64,000 nucleotides of DNA from contig VYZI01000261.1 in the NCBI GenBank assembly GCA_013397695.1, positions 63,740-127,739 on the forward strand. The letters are read 5' to 3'. The notes under the pieces were generated by a model that saw only the letters and a list, made by a program, of their open reading frames with translations, ran no database searches and was not told the origin of the DNA. This stretch comes from Centropus unirufus (taxonomy: Eukaryota > Chordata > Aves > Cuculiformes > Centropidae). Positions 36,379 to 50,452 of this stretch are shown here, piece after piece (position 1 is the first letter of the stretch; each line of letters opens with the position of its first letter). The position numbers and the translations under genes were made by a program.

Positions 36379-36433
36379 NNNNNNNNNNNNNNNNNNNNNN
36401 NNNNNNNNNNNNNNNNNNNNNNNNNNNNNNNNN
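36379..36433. other. Assembly gap (55 N)
   Basis: Fifty-five undetermined bases. The left flank is 'gtgtgtgtatacatat' and the right flank 'atattcttaaattcat', so the missing sequence is probably a TG/TA or TA microsatellite that blocked assembly. Confidence 0.98.
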
Positions 36434-38806
36434 ATATTCTTAAATTCATATTTATACCAGGTAAAGACCTCTTCCTATACCTGGGAAATGGTTTGTCTAC
36501 AAAAATGGATTTAGAACTGAATGAAAAAAAATATGACTCCTATTTTAGTCCCTGACTTCATTCAGAGGAACACAACTGGTTTCAGTAGGTGTTGCTGCTG
36601 AGCAGAACAGAGTATAACAGAGCAGCCTTTACAAATAGGGTGTACAGAATAGCAAGCTAAAATCACCCAAACACATTTACTGCTCAAGTTACTTTTTAAA
36701 AGTCCTGAGAATCTTATTTATGCAGTTTTTATTTCCTTTTAACCCCTTGGCAACAGCTGGTAGGACTCCTGCCATAAGCACTAATGAATTTTGCATTGAA
36801 TTCTGACTCTTGGCATTTAGGGCTTAATAAAATCTTCTTTTCCTTTATCTGGAAGATTCCTTTTCTGCTAATTGGTGTCAACATCAATCAAGATCAGAGG
36901 TGCAGCAACACTAGCTTAAAGGCCTTTTGCTCATCTGCTCTATACCCTCAGTAATATGGAGCTGTAAGCAGCTTACACATAAAAGTGGCAATTCACTCTA
37001 AAATGCACAAAAATCTTGGACACTTCAAAAAATTGTGGCTTTGCAACAAATTAAAAGCTGTGCCCAGAGGTCTGTCATTTGCAGAAGTGGCATTTTGAGT
37101 GTGTGTGGCCGTACTAAATATTCTGTATAGCACTCTAAGGGCTTCCTCCAGACCTTCAAAACTGTGGGTAACATGGGAGTTCTTCTTTAGAGGAAGCTCC
37201 TCTGGAAGATGAGGTCTGGGTGATGGCTCCATGTATTTTTATATCTAGTATTATATATGATATGCATATTCAGGATAATTTTCATTGCTTTCACAAGTTC
37301 AACAACAGGATTATTAAAAGCTGTGCTAGACTAGGGGCAAGAGTAGAAGTTGGAAATACAGTTCTAGATGCAGCTGGTGGGCAGCACCTTGTTTCCTGTG
37401 CAAGGCTGGGGATACTGGGTCCAACTGAATGTGTAGTTTTCTTAGGCCTTAAGCAAGATCCAAGAAGCCAGCAACTCCAGGTGAATCCCTGCAGAGTCTG
37501 TTTGCTGCTGTTTCAAGGATCATACCTGTTGGTGAGGTGTCAGCTTGATTGCTGTAGGAACTAGGAGAAAGGAGAAACAGCCCATCAAAATCAGTTGTAG
37601 GGTTGCAATAGCTGCTCCGGCTGCCTTGTGGTCTTTCAGAATACTGTTCTTTGTCTAGAGAAGCCATGAAAGGATGACGGCAAAGACAAAAGTGTCACAT
37701 CATAGGGCTTCCCTTTACACACAGACTCTACCCAAACACTGATCATCTCCTTCCTGTCCAGCAACAAGCAACACAAAGATATAATCTTTACAGTGGCAAA
37801 GGACCTACCTCCACAGCAGTGAGGAGTCATGTGTGTGCAAAGACTAAGTCAAGGACCAGAGGAAAGAATGGGGAAAGGTGGTTTGTAAGGAATGGCTTTT
37901 AGTAATGACCAAAACTTCTGCCTGCCCAATAGGTTGTGGGAAATGACTGATAACTTCAGACCACATGCATGTGACTAGAACACCCTCAGCCCCAGTAGAC
38001 TAACTACAGAGTCTTCACAGTAAAGAGTAAAGATACAATACCCCCTGATTTTAAGGGAGCACATCACTTGATCACTAGGGCTGCACTCCTCTGCTGTCTA
38101 TCTCCACGGGAAGTAAGATTTAGTTGCATATATCTTCCTGACCCTTCACTGCCTGATGTACCTTCTTGGCCCAAAAGGCTTCCTCACCACCATAGCAGCA
38201 ACCAGGACTGTTTCAAAGGATGTAGAAATCCCCATCTCCACAGCTCCCAGTGTAGAATCCTATGATGCAGAGATGAGATGGTATTTGGAGATCCTAACGC
38301 CTCAGGAGGACCTGAAGAAACATCCACCAAAGATTGATGAGTCTGGCTCTATCTTTAGCATAGTCAATGTATTGCTTAGTAAAATGTAAATGAAGAAAAA
38401 GGTGTCTCTTCTACAGACCAAGTCTAAGCCAGAGGGACAAAAAGCACATAGTAAAAAGCACACCTATTTGGAACAAGTTCTTCAAAACAAAAGTAAAGGA
38501 CATGCAGGTTCTTACCTTCCTTTCCCATGGCTGAGCTGGGGAAAAGTGCTTTTGTTCACAGAAGCACTGAGACTGAAGTCAATGCTGAGGAGGACCAGGG
38601 GCAACACAAAGCAGATTTCCAGTTCTCCCAAGATACCTTGTGGATCACACTGCTACACAGCTCACTGAGCTGTAGCATTAGGATAGCTTGATCTTGCTAC
38701 CCAGTGAAGCCTAAAATGAAAGAGTGGGAAGTTTCATGGTACTTGCTTCCTTAGGCACAACAGTATCCATAAAAGAGGAATATACAAGGAAAAGACAAAC
38801 GTACAC
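36434..38806. other. No gene seen; one broken frame of unknown origin
   Basis: Single-copy-like sequence. In one plus frame, 38156-38668 is open for about 170 codons except for a single TAA at 38387-38389, the next codon being ATG. The predicted peptide has lysine-rich, hydrophilic stretches but no domain I recognise. It ends about 140 bp before the CR1 copy F boundary. I do not call it a gene. Confidence 0.4.
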
Positions 38807-40760
38807 AGAATCACAGAATCATTTAGAGACAAGACCCTTGAGATAATGGAGTCCAACCGCAAACCTAATACTTCCAAATTAATGCCTAACCATGTCCCTA
38901 TACATGGCATATAAACATCTTTTAATTATCTCCACAGACAGTGACTCATCCATTTCCTTGGGCAACCTGTTCCAATGCTTGAAAAATCCTTTCAGTGGAG
39001 AAATTCTTCCTCATACCCAGTCTAAACTTCCCCAGTGTGAGTTGAGGTGATTTCCTCTCACACTCTCATTTGTTGCTTGGAGAAAGAGTGACACCCACCT
39101 CGCTATAACCTCCTTTTAGGCAGTTGTAGAGAGAGACGAAGTCTCCCCTCAGTCTCCTTTGTCCTGAATAAACAGCCCCAATTCCCTCAGTTGCTCCTCA
39201 TAAGACTTGTTCACCATCCTAGGGATGATCATTTCCCTAGATTTCCCTAGTCCTGCTGGCTATACTCTTTCTGATACAAGCCAGGACGCTGTTGGCCTTC
39301 TCAGCTACCTATGCACACTTCTGGCTTATATTCAGGCACCTATCAGTCAATATCCTTTTCTGCCAAGCAGCTTTTCAGCCACTTGGCTTGAAGGCTGCAA
39401 CATCACAAGGGGTTCTTGGGGCCCAAGACCAGGAGGAAATGGTGTCAAAGGCTCTACTGTAGTCCAGGTAAACAATACCCACAGACTTTACCTCATCCAC
39501 TAATCAGGTCAGGAGATCAGGTTTGTCAAACAGGACCTGCCTTTCATAAGCACATGCTGACTGGGCCTGATCAGCTGGTTGTGATCACCTGATCACCTGT
39601 CTTTTGTGCACACGATGGCACTTAAGGTGATCTGCTCCATAAAATTCCCCTGACAGGCCTGTGGTTCCCCAGATCCTGCTTCTGGCCTTTTTTGTAGATG
39701 GGCTTCACATTTATTCACCATCAGTCAGTTGAGCCCTTCCTGGTTAGCAAGGACTGCTGATAAATGATAGAAAATGGTTTGGTAAGCACTTCTACTAGGT
39801 CCTTCAGTACCTTTGGTTCGATTCTTTCAGACCTCACAGATTTGCATGTGTCTAAGTGGTATAGCAGGCTACTAACCATTTCCTCTTGGATTATGGGGCC
39901 TTCATTCTGCTCCCCATCCCTTTCTTGCTTGTTGGCCTTCCCTTTGATTTTTACCCGTAAACACTAAATCTTTTCAACACCTTGTCAAGCTCTAGACAGT
40001 CAAAACAATCCCTAACATACAGGGCTACTTCTTCGTCTCTCCTACTTTGCCTATCCCTTCAGAAGGGCTTGTAGCCATCCATTGTAGCACTCCAGTCGTG
40101 TGAGTCATCTCATCATGTTTCTATGGTGTACCATAGTTTTCCAACTGCACAACTGCTTACTACTCCTCCTATTCTCCATGCTGCATGCATTGGTGTAGAA
40201 TCACTTCAGCTGGGCGATTGATTCTGCTAGTTTTACTGGGGAGAAGCCCTAATTCCTATGGGAGGCTGTTCTGAGGTTCTTCCGCAGTTTCTAACACATT
40301 GACAACCCTTACATCTTTGCTGCCATGTGGATCTCTATCCTCTGACTCCAAAGAGTTTGCTAAGGTGTGGTACATATTTTACAGTGGCATTTCAGATGTG
40401 CTCCAGTGTACTCAGCACATCATGGAGCATACTGAAGGACTTCACTAGCCAGCAGTCCCTCAAGCATCAGTGTGTCGCCCTCAGGCTTATCTCTAGTGAC
40501 TCTGATTTTGTCTCTTTACCCCTTCAAATCTTGGAGACAATCGTCTAACAAAATGGAGATGTGGTGAAATAGTCCTTCTTGTCTATGATGAGGTGCTCCA
40601 CAGAATACTTCTGCCCCGGTGCCTTTGGAGCTGACAATAGCCTGGTTTATTCTGTTGTTCCTGGTCATTGCAACACTGGAAGATTTCAAAAGCAGCCTAC
40701 GAGTGAGTAAACGGAGGATTTTATCCTCGTGGGTTGCCAACCTGGTAACTTTCTCTGGAA
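38807..40760 (-). mobile_element. CR1 LINE, long but internally deleted (copy F)
   Basis: Antisense CR1 running from the 3' end at 38807 ('acagaatcacagaatca') back toward ORF1. In order on the plus strand: the 3' tail and ORF2 end, 'ccctcagtctcctttgtcc', 'cctcataagacttgttc', 'gctgttggccttctcagc', 'ggtgtcaaaggct', 'tgctgactgggcctgatc', 'tgataaatgatagaaaatgg', 'accatttcctcttggatta', 'ctaacatacagggctac', 'cactccagtcgtgtgagtc', 'tgccatgtggatctctatc', 'ccccttcaaatctt' and, more weakly, 'tcctcgtgggttgccaacc'. A full CR1 is about 4.5 kb, but this span is under 2 kb. Blocks are missing near 39223, near 39415 and near 39930 (the last removes roughly 1 kb between the RT and the amino-terminal part of ORF2). 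Frames are broken throughout. The 5' limit after 40535 is uncertain. Confidence 0.92.
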
Positions 40761-43700
40761 AAATGTCTTTTGATGCTACTTCATTACACAGTGCAGTACA
40801 AGGTTGCCCTTGGTCAATAGACCAATGGCAAATTTTTTGGTGTCCCGTAGGCCATTGTGCATTTTGAGTAATAGCTGCCTGGAGAGCAAGTTAACACCAG
40901 GAGTGGGCATTGTTTGCTGTAACTCACATGAATAGCTAGGAACAGAAAGGCTGAATGTTACGATGACAACACATCAATAAGCAAAGCCACTTTCTTCACC
41001 TTTTGACATGAATTACCTGTCTTGGATACTGCACTATAATCAGCACTTGCATCGCCAGGAGGAAAATAAAGGCCAGTTTGACCTTCTGGAGCAACAGGAT
41101 GTGTTTTCCTGGACTGATGAGAGAGTCATTAGTCTGGAAAGTTAGTTGGACTGTCAGTAACCTCCTTGCTGCGATGCACTGCCTTGGCTGAGCCCGACCT
41201 CCATGTTTAATTTATTGCTTTTGCATAGAGAGAGAGTTCTTTAGGAGCTGTTTGCATAAATTCATCTGCAAGAATGATGACTGAGCAGCCTGCAGGATGA
41301 ATCTGTACAAAGACAACATAGGAACAATGCGCAGATTCAAAAGTGAGCCCTCTGGTAGGAGTCAATGGGTTACAGAGGGAGAGAGTAGGTTTGTTGTGAT
41401 TGCCAACATCCTTCTTGACCAATGTGGCCGAGTTCGTCTTTGGTACAGGGGCTGCTGGACTGCTGCGAGGAAGCAGTAATGGCAGCAGTGAGACTGCTTC
41501 TGCATTAGAGGGGCACTCAGATCACTAGGTAAGACAAAACAGACTGTTTACTTTCCTGTTCACCTTCTAGGCAGATCAGCGCAGTCCTTAGTGCTGGCCT
41601 TAGCTATTTCCCTCTTCATTTCACACATATTTCAAACAAACAGGGGTGACAAAATATGCAATTTATTGCAACACACAATGCTGGTAATTTTGCAGGATCT
41701 GAGGCCAGCTGAGCAATATGCTGCTGACCTTAAATTGCACATTCCCCTTTGCTGTTAAGTAGAAGAATAAATCAATGGGTAATTCCTTTCTCTCTCCATA
41801 CATCCTCTCCCTCCTCCCTTTTTTAAAGCCAGACATCAGTTCTTTTTATTTAGTCATGACAATGCAACTAGCACAAAGAAAATCTTAGTACCCTACCAAT
41901 ATGTTTAGTTTCTTTTATAGTGTTAATTAGGTGTCAAAGGTGTGCCTAGTACTTATCTGAGAAAGGCAGGATGCTAACCCAGGAAGCTCAGATAATCCTA
42001 TTGTGAAATTTATTTGTTTATTAAAGTCGGGTTTATTTCTGCAGAGGTCTTATCCTCTCCTTTAAAAAGCAAACTAACCGGGGATTGCTGGATGACATGG
42101 TATGTCTTTGTCCAATAATTGCAGAGTTACCTGCTGCTATATCTTTTCTGAGCAATGTGTGCAGCTACAGCATAGCGCTGCTGCTTAAGGAGCTGGAAGA
42201 GATGTAAAACCATTTTAATCCTTTGTAGTTCTTGCTGGAAGTTCTTGACTAGCAGGATATTGGAACAAAATAGGGAAGGCTTTTTTTAATACATGCAAAA
42301 TATGAACAAGGTGCTCCTGCTGCTCTTGAACATGTTCTCCAGTAAGTGTGGCTTAATTTACATTTGGAAGTAGCTCAGAGGAACTAGCTCTTTCTTTCAT
42401 TTATACACATATATTATCCAAATAACCCCATTTGGATTTCAGTGCACCTTCAGTGCTTCGAAGAAGTGAAATGGCACACAAGAAAAGGGACTGGATAATT
42501 GCGAAAATCCACACTATATATGTTTGAAGTCTCCTATGAGCTAATGAATGTAACATCCCTGTATACATCTATAGACATCTATATATCTATAGGGTTTTTT
42601 ATTGCACTGTAATTGCACTGTTTGCTAGGAATGTGCCTGGCAGCATCTGTAAATTGGGACCTCTGAAGGGTGTTTCTTCACCTCTCAGCATCTTGGCTGA
42701 GGTAGTGGCAGAAGGCTGTCCTGCCTGACTTGCTGTGCACAGGACAAAATGTATATAAGCAGGCACTTTATCTGAGCTGTCCATCTGGGAGCAGAAATAG
42801 GATTTCTTACCAGCAGAGAAAACTGTTCTAATACTAAGAAATAACTCACAGGGAATTAAATTATAAATGTATATGCTGCCCTGAGGGTATGTCAGTTTGT
42901 ATCGCGGAGTATCCATAACCATTCACTTCTGTGCTGTTGGGCAGGGGAGGCCAGTTAAGCTGCTCTGTGGCAGATGAACTGTTAATATCCGAGGCATCCT
43001 TTAATAGAAAGAGGAATGAGGGCACTGTATCAATTTTCTGTAATGCAATGAAATATGAACTGCAGTAAAAATGGAAAAAAATAGCTGTTTCAGTGAACAA
43101 TCACATTTTGAAATTTTTTTCCTCGTGGTGGAAATTTAATAAAACAACTGGAAATCATCAGGAAATAATAAATTATTCTATGACTAAGGAGGAAGGCTTT
43201 GGCTAGTTCAGGAAATCTGAATATCATCCTCATCTCTGTTTCAGATGAGCTGTCACAGAGGGAAGCCATGATTTGGTTTCTCAACAGGCTGTTTCCTTTT
43301 CTCAGACTTTCTTTTGCTTATGATAAGGGCTTTAAGGCCAGTTAGGCTTTTGATTTCACTTGATATGGCAGTGCTTATGGTCTCCTGAGCCTATTGTTCT
43401 GAAAGATTGACAATAAGCAGCAAAAATGAGATGATATGTGTCAGCAGACCAGTCTTCTGAAGTGTAAAGCCACATGGCCAGTTGTCCTTGGTATGCAGCA
43501 GTAGCTGGCTAGTGAATTACCACTGCAAATTAACCAAAAGCATTGCTGGTGACAATATTTTCTGTCACATCATCATTCTCCATAGTCTTACAAGGAAATT
43601 AATTTTACAGAACCAATATCCAGTATTTTATTTGTTTCAAATTTATCTGCCAGCAATCCCATGAAGTTCCTCTTCAATTCCCTTATTCACTGTTTTTTCC

Positions 43701-46700
43701 CTTCTGCTAATAAGAGACAGAGTGAGTAACAAGAAACAATTCAATTTTCAGGGGTTTAAGACTTGTCAGCCTGTGCTTTAAGACTTAGAATAGGTCTTGC
43801 TAGGAAAAGAAGCCACTGGGAATAGAGACCTATTCTCTGCTCAGACTGACAGTGAGATAGACAGGTGTCATCTCATGATGACATTTAAAGGTGGACGAGC
43901 CCCATGAGTGAGGGAGTTCGGTCTGGTGTAATCCGTGTCAACTTTGATGAAGATGATTTTTGTCAACTTTATTTATTCCTTTGAGAAATCACTTTACAAT
44001 AACAAGATGACTGTAATTTAAATGTTTTGCTGGGTGTAGATGGCTGAATAATTCATTCTTTACAGAAGGCAAAATCTCCATTGAAACCCAAAAGCAGCTG
44101 ACGTACAGGATCCTCTCTCTTGCTTTCCCACCTTTGGTGCCCTAAAACACAAAAGGAGTACTGTATTTCCTTCAGTTAATCTGCAAGGATGGAAAATTAG
44201 CATCTTTCCCTTTTATATAAGGCAGATGCTTTACCCCTGGGACTTTCTCAGAGGCTTTAATTGGTCATCTTTCAGAGCTTTGATTTTAATAAGAAACAGC
44301 GAGCAGCATGTTGCAGCCAGTCTAAGCAAAAAGATGCTGAAGTTTATTGTAGTAAAAAGATGTTGAAGTTTATTGTAGCATGGATCTCAAAAACACTGAA
44401 ATAAAGACTTACACAGATGACTTCCAATGGTTTCAGCTATTTAAATGCAAATGTGCATACAGAGTTCTGTTCTAGATAACAGTCATTTGATATGCCTTGA
44501 CTTTTGTCTTGGCCTTTAAATACCTGAATTTCCTTCTGAGATGCACCATTGTGGTTAAAAAATCAGCAAAATCCAAAACCTGTAAATCTAAAGACAATAT
44601 CATCTGGGCAGCTCAGCATCTGTAAAAATGTTTTTACCCAGGCTGGTCCCATATCTTATCCATATGGGCCTGAGGCCACTAGCTGCTGCTGAGGCAGAGA
44701 AGTATACAAAGGGGAATATATTTGCCATGGCAGAGTAAGTACAGTTTCCACAGCAGAAACCCTCTTCTCCCTCCCCCCCGCATTCCCCAGCCTTCCTCTA
44801 GTAATCCTGAATGTGTTTAAATATTAAACCTGGACACATCTTAGTGTATCCCCTGTAGAGTCTTTCTATTGAAAACATCCAAAATCCAATAAAATTAGCC
44901 GGTCCTTTTGATGTTTGTAAAGTGGCTGCTCACTGAGGCAGCTGGTCTGCAAATTCAATATCAGAATCCTATAAAGACATCTACAGAGCACTTCCAATAG
45001 TGCTGATACCTGTAATCTCCTGGCTATGTATCTCGTTTTGCTCATTATCATATCCTTTATTTTAAAAAACATACTTAGGAGGGCTTGTTTGCTTTATTTG
45101 AATTTCAACATAGCATTGATTTACCTTGCGTCTTACAGAAATCCCTTAACCAAAAAAATACTTTAACCTTATAGAAATCTATTCACTTTGTAGGCAAAAG
45201 TGTGGATAGTACTCTCTAAAATAATTCCAACTTACTGAGGTGTTTTCTATGTCAACAAGGTGGAAACTCGGCATTTCTAGTATTTAAGTCTTTAATATAG
45301 CTTGCTGCACTCCCATCTCCCTAGAAAAACAAATGGAGAAGGACTCTCCAGGTACTTTTCGTGATTGCAGACCCAAGCACAGACAGTCGGGAAGAGCAGC
45401 AACCTCAGAGCCCTTTAGGATTAAGCTAATAGGCAAAATAAGCTTACATACTTTGCAAAGCATTCCGTTTCTGTGCTCTCAATCAGGGCTGGTAAAATAC
45501 CGGGACAAACCCTCAGCTCCAACAGAAACATCTCTACCTCCATTTAATTTTCACATCAGGCTCAAAAACTATTCATGAAGATTAAAAAAACAGTCAGAAG
45601 ACCATAGGCCTTCTCAGCCAAATTAGTATTGTCTGTCAGAAAGAGCAGAATCTTCCAGCAGCCTCCACATTAGCCACTGGCCGAAGTCAGTTTCCCATTA
45701 AGTAACAGGCGCTTTTCCAATTTTCTAATACATACTATGGCTTTGACAAAGAGTAAATGGGATCTGGTGCCAGGACACTTGTATCTAGAGCATACTTTGA
45801 CTCCTTGCTGTATTTGCAGAAATTCTAGGTACACATCATTAATCACAAACCCTGTCCTATTCTTGAATTATTTAATACAATACTGGAGCAGTTCTGAATT
45901 ATTTAAAGCAATATGTGAAAGGTTCTCTGTGATATACATGCAGAGATTATAAAGAACCTTGCTAAACAGATTTAGATTTCCAGAACCTAGTACCGGCTCC
46001 CCATGTTCCACAGCCCTAACGCAAGGAGGGAAAGAAACAGCATGTTCCTCTCCAGTAGCCTCTTGATTTACTCTAAAATTTACTGCAACTGTTATAAATA
46101 AGCAAAATAATTTTAAACTATCTTGTTAGAAGCTGCTTAAAACATGACAGGTAAAAGGAGAAGGCCTAATGCATTGCAATTTGGTACTAGGAAGAAAAGC
46201 CAAAAGGTTTATCTGAACCTGTGAACTGAGAGTAGAAATTACATGGAAAACAGATTGTCTTCCGAAGTGCTTTGATCTTTTTCTGGAGAGGTCAGGAATA
46301 AAACATTAACTCTTTTAATGAATCTGGGGTCCTACCTCCAGCTCCATTAGCAGTGGAAAACATTTCTGGGGACTAGCTGAGAAGTTTGTGCATCTCTTTA
46401 GGAACCCCCAGAACGGCCAGGCCATTGCCGGGCACCGTGGAACCCAACTGTAAAGTTCAGTTCAGTGAGCAGGCCCTACAAAGCTACTCCTACTGTGCAT
46501 ACAAGTGTTTTCAGACTGTCTGACGAGTTCTTTCGTATGGACGTACATAAACTGTTGGTCTATGGATACTCTCAAATTATGGTGATAGACTCTAAGCAGC
46601 ACCTGTTTCTGAAACCAGTCTCAGGACTAGACTGCCCATGAATCCATATAATAGATGAAGCTGGGAAGGTAGCTCCGACTACCTTGTCTGCTTCAAATCA

Positions 46701-49700
46701 GTCAAATGGCATGACAAGTGAGTGATGTGTAACCACACAGCAGCTTTCCCCAGTGGAAGTACTATAGATGACATCTGTGATTTCACGTTCAGAATCAGCA
46801 GCAGGATCACCAGGAGATGAGTGCAAAGGATGCTCCAGGACCTAAATAACAAACGTGGGCAGCAAAACTCGAGTGTAGCTTCATACTTAGATCAACCCAC
46901 TGCTAGACATTGGGTCACATCCAGACCTCACAGCTGTGACCTTAGTTTTGCGTGATGGCTATTCTTTCCCACTGAAGTGATCCTTCTCTTCACTACAGAG
47001 ATCGGCAGGGAGAGGCCTATTTTGTCTTAGAGAGTGGAGAAGTGGCAGCTGAGAAATTCCCAGCATCAAGAGAATCGGTTCCTGTGTTATTCCTCCTGCT
47101 CTTGCTCCTTTTCCATTCTACAGTAATCAGCTGTGAAGGATAGGGACTAGCTCTTCAAAGGCCCTTAAGGACAACAGCATAAAGAATTATCACCATATAG
47201 AAATAAATCTGTCAGGTGACCCTAATCAGAGCTACTGTCTCAGTTTGGCTATGCCTTCAGGCGTATTGGCAAATACACTCAAGTTATTTTCTTGAAACTT
47301 TTGATTTCTAGCCAAGGAAGTGGACTGACATTTCCCACTGAATGTTTCCCTTCAGCTAGAGAGAAAAAAGCTCCAGTCAGGGATTGCAGGAGCTTCAGCT
47401 TTATGTGAAACTGTATCTACACATCCTTTTACCTGGCCCCATAGGAACATCTACTACATAAAGGAGTAATTTTCAATACAAATATTATTTTCTCTCTGTT
47501 TCTAAGTAATTTTTCTCTGAAAAAAATCCCGGTCAGTTTTCCCTGGAAAATACATAGCATTTTCTCCATTGTTAACCTTAAAATATTGCAATTAAATGTT
47601 GAAGAAAGGCAGAAGAGGGATTACGGGCATGTATTTTTTTTTAGCCAATGGAAGCATTCACCTTTCCACTTATTTCAAGATGGCCATGAACTTATTAAAT
47701 AGCCAACTCTAACACACGAGGATAATACACGACGGTGAATCATCTTAGTTTATCCATTCAGCTTGCCCTATGAGTTTACAAGGGCTTAAAATCTATTTGC
47801 TTTTCACCTCGTTTAGCCTTGATTTAAAGCTATGACAGCAAATAAGTGCATACTATACTTCAATTTCTCTCTATACAGACTAAAGCATGTGATACATTGG
47901 TGCTGATGTTTCTGCCCTAGTATATATGTATGGGGGCATGACTCCACGTGTATAAAGGACAAACACAGGGGCCTGTGCCTGGGCAGAAGACGGGCACAAA
48001 ACATTTGGAATTTTACTTGTTCTGTGTCCAGTGGTTTAATTATTGGAGAAATGAGTGTCAGACAGACCTACCACACCTCCACCCTGAGTGCCTCTGGGTC
48101 TGTGCACTGCATCAGGAGGACCTGCCTTTGCTGGAACTTTAATTTCTTCACCTAGGAAAGGTATAGAATTTTTCTAGGATATATAAGAGCTTTAGGGGAC
48201 AGTTTTTCTGCCCAGTGTTTCAGGACTCCACTCCTTTGGAGCAAGCTCATATTTTATGATTCTTTTATATTACAGAATAAGGTGCTCTCCTTCCATTTTT
48301 TTTCCTCACCCAAAGCACTGCTGGCACTGAATCAATTAGATTTTGCCCTGTACACTTTCCAGTCATTCATTCAGTGCCATGTGCTCTCTAGTTCATGCAC
48401 ATCCAAAATGACAGCTTAAAAGTCTATCAACTGGTGCCTTATCTGTACTGAGACCACATAATCACACCACAGGTACAGCTGGCTTGTATTTCTTTCCTTC
48501 TCTTTTTCTTTTTTTTTTTTTTAGTTTTTCCCACAATCTTTAATTTAAACAACTTTAATACAATTTAAAAATCAGTTGACAAGTTCAATAAGTAGTTGGC
48601 ACTTTATGCTTTGGCTCTTGAAAAGGAGCTTTATGAATATATTTCTTTTGTTTCATGTATATCTTTTCTCATCACTTTATTCCTTTGAAATCAGTTTTGC
48701 ATTTGTAGAACTTAAGAGCTGTGTCCTTAATCTTAACATCCTTATAAAGATTTTCAATCAGTCAGTTATGTAAACCCAGAGCCCACAATATCCACCATAA
48801 AATTGTTTTAAGGGCAATGTAGACTTTCAAAGGCAAACATATCAGGAAATATTTTCACTCATATTTTTTCTCAGCTTCTGGATAATTTTAATTGTCTGCT
48901 TTTTTGAAAGAAATGTCTTTGGCTTTTTAAGCAACATTATCTTTCCTGCAGTATTTGAGGTATAGCAAAACAATAATACAGAGATAGCCATCTTCTGCCA
49001 TTATCATGGTACTTCACGACTTCTTTGAATTAGTTTTAGTGCTGTAAGGATTAGAAGGCTCTCGGTTTATACAACAAGGTCTTTCATTTAATTCAGACAC
49101 AGCTACTGCTTTTTATTAAATGTTTTCAATAAGATGGCACCATCACAAAGAAGCAAAATGCTGCCTGGTGCTTATTGTCACTGCAAATTTTGTGTTCTGT
49201 TGCAGCTTCAGGTCTGTTATCTTTTGCAGCATTGCGTTCTTTCTGAAGTGAAATATTTAGGGTAAAATTCTGACATCTTATTCACATCCTGCAATAACTT
49301 CTTCTTTTACTAAACCAGTAAGACTACTCAAAGGATGAGGACTTATATAATATGTCTGGTAGGCAGAATATGATCCCTCAGAATTTATCTGCACTTTTTT
49401 TCCTTTTAGTCTGGGTGAAAAAGCCTTATTAGAACACCCATAAACCAGTACTCTGCTCCAGCCCCCATGAAAACACTGCTGTTTCTAGGAGATCAGGAAT
49501 CAAAACAAAACCATACCCTCTTTAAAGTAAAAAATATGGAGAAATGAAAGGGAAACAATTACAAAAGACTCACTAAGTTAGTTATCAACAATCTGCAAAA
49601 TCCATATGAAGCAATTATTTGGTTGAAAAGCCAGGAAGGAAATTTCACTACAGTAACTTCCACAGTGTCATTCAAAATGGAAAAAAATTGTTAGGGCAGA

Positions 49701-50260
49701 AAGTGACAAAGTTATGGTGATCTTCATCTTTTATTTGATTCTTTATTAATAACAAAAACATCCTAGGATAACTATTCTAACAGGCACATTTACCTGTCTA
49801 AGCTGAGAAGCTGCTATTATGGCTTTGTTCAAAACAAATATGCTGAGAGAAGTGACTACACATTGACCCTGTATGCACTGGTCCTGCTGATGTCCCTCAA
49901 GGGCCTTTCTTTAACTTTTACAACGTCTTTCTCTACTCTCATGGCTGATCAATTTTCTCGAACACACTACAGTACTACCTCTGCAGCCTATTGTGTCCTG
50001 AATCCAGTCACCCTTGCAGATTCCATGTCCTGAGAAACTCAGCAGAGCTGCAAACTTCTCATGTGCCACTCTCGGTTTTTGTGTTGGTAGGCAGTTGTAG
50101 GGATTTTTTACCCTTCTACCCTTTTCTCAGGTGAGATAGAAGGGTGAGCAAAGTGGTTCAGAGACCTGACCAGAGCAGACAGAAGACAGTTTAGTTTGGG
50201 GGACCATGAGATTCTGGTTTTTGGAAGGTATTCTGGAAGAAATGATCCATGTTTGTCTTC

Positions 50261-50261
<1 letters not shown>
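40761..50261. other. No gene seen; single-copy-like DNA
   Basis: Nine and a half kilobases without a repeat longer than the tandem duplication at 44328-44379, and without an exon I can recognise. The first ~110 bp may still belong to CR1 copy F. Frames are short (107 codons at most, minus 42599-42922). A T-run lies at about 48507-48524. Confidence 0.5.
44328..44379. repeat. 26-bp tandem duplication
   Basis: Two adjacent copies of a 26-bp unit beginning AAAAAGATG (44328-44353 and 44354-44379), identical except for one internal C/T difference and the last base. Near identity suggests a recent local duplication. No functional site is apparent. Confidence 0.9.
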
Positions 50262-50356
<95 letters not shown>

Positions 50357-50357
50357 N

Positions 50358-50452
<95 letters not shown>

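Noticed and set aside
39805..39835. tRNA-like 'ggttcgattc' box
   Set aside because: Lies inside antisense CR1 copy F and no cloverleaf can be drawn around it.
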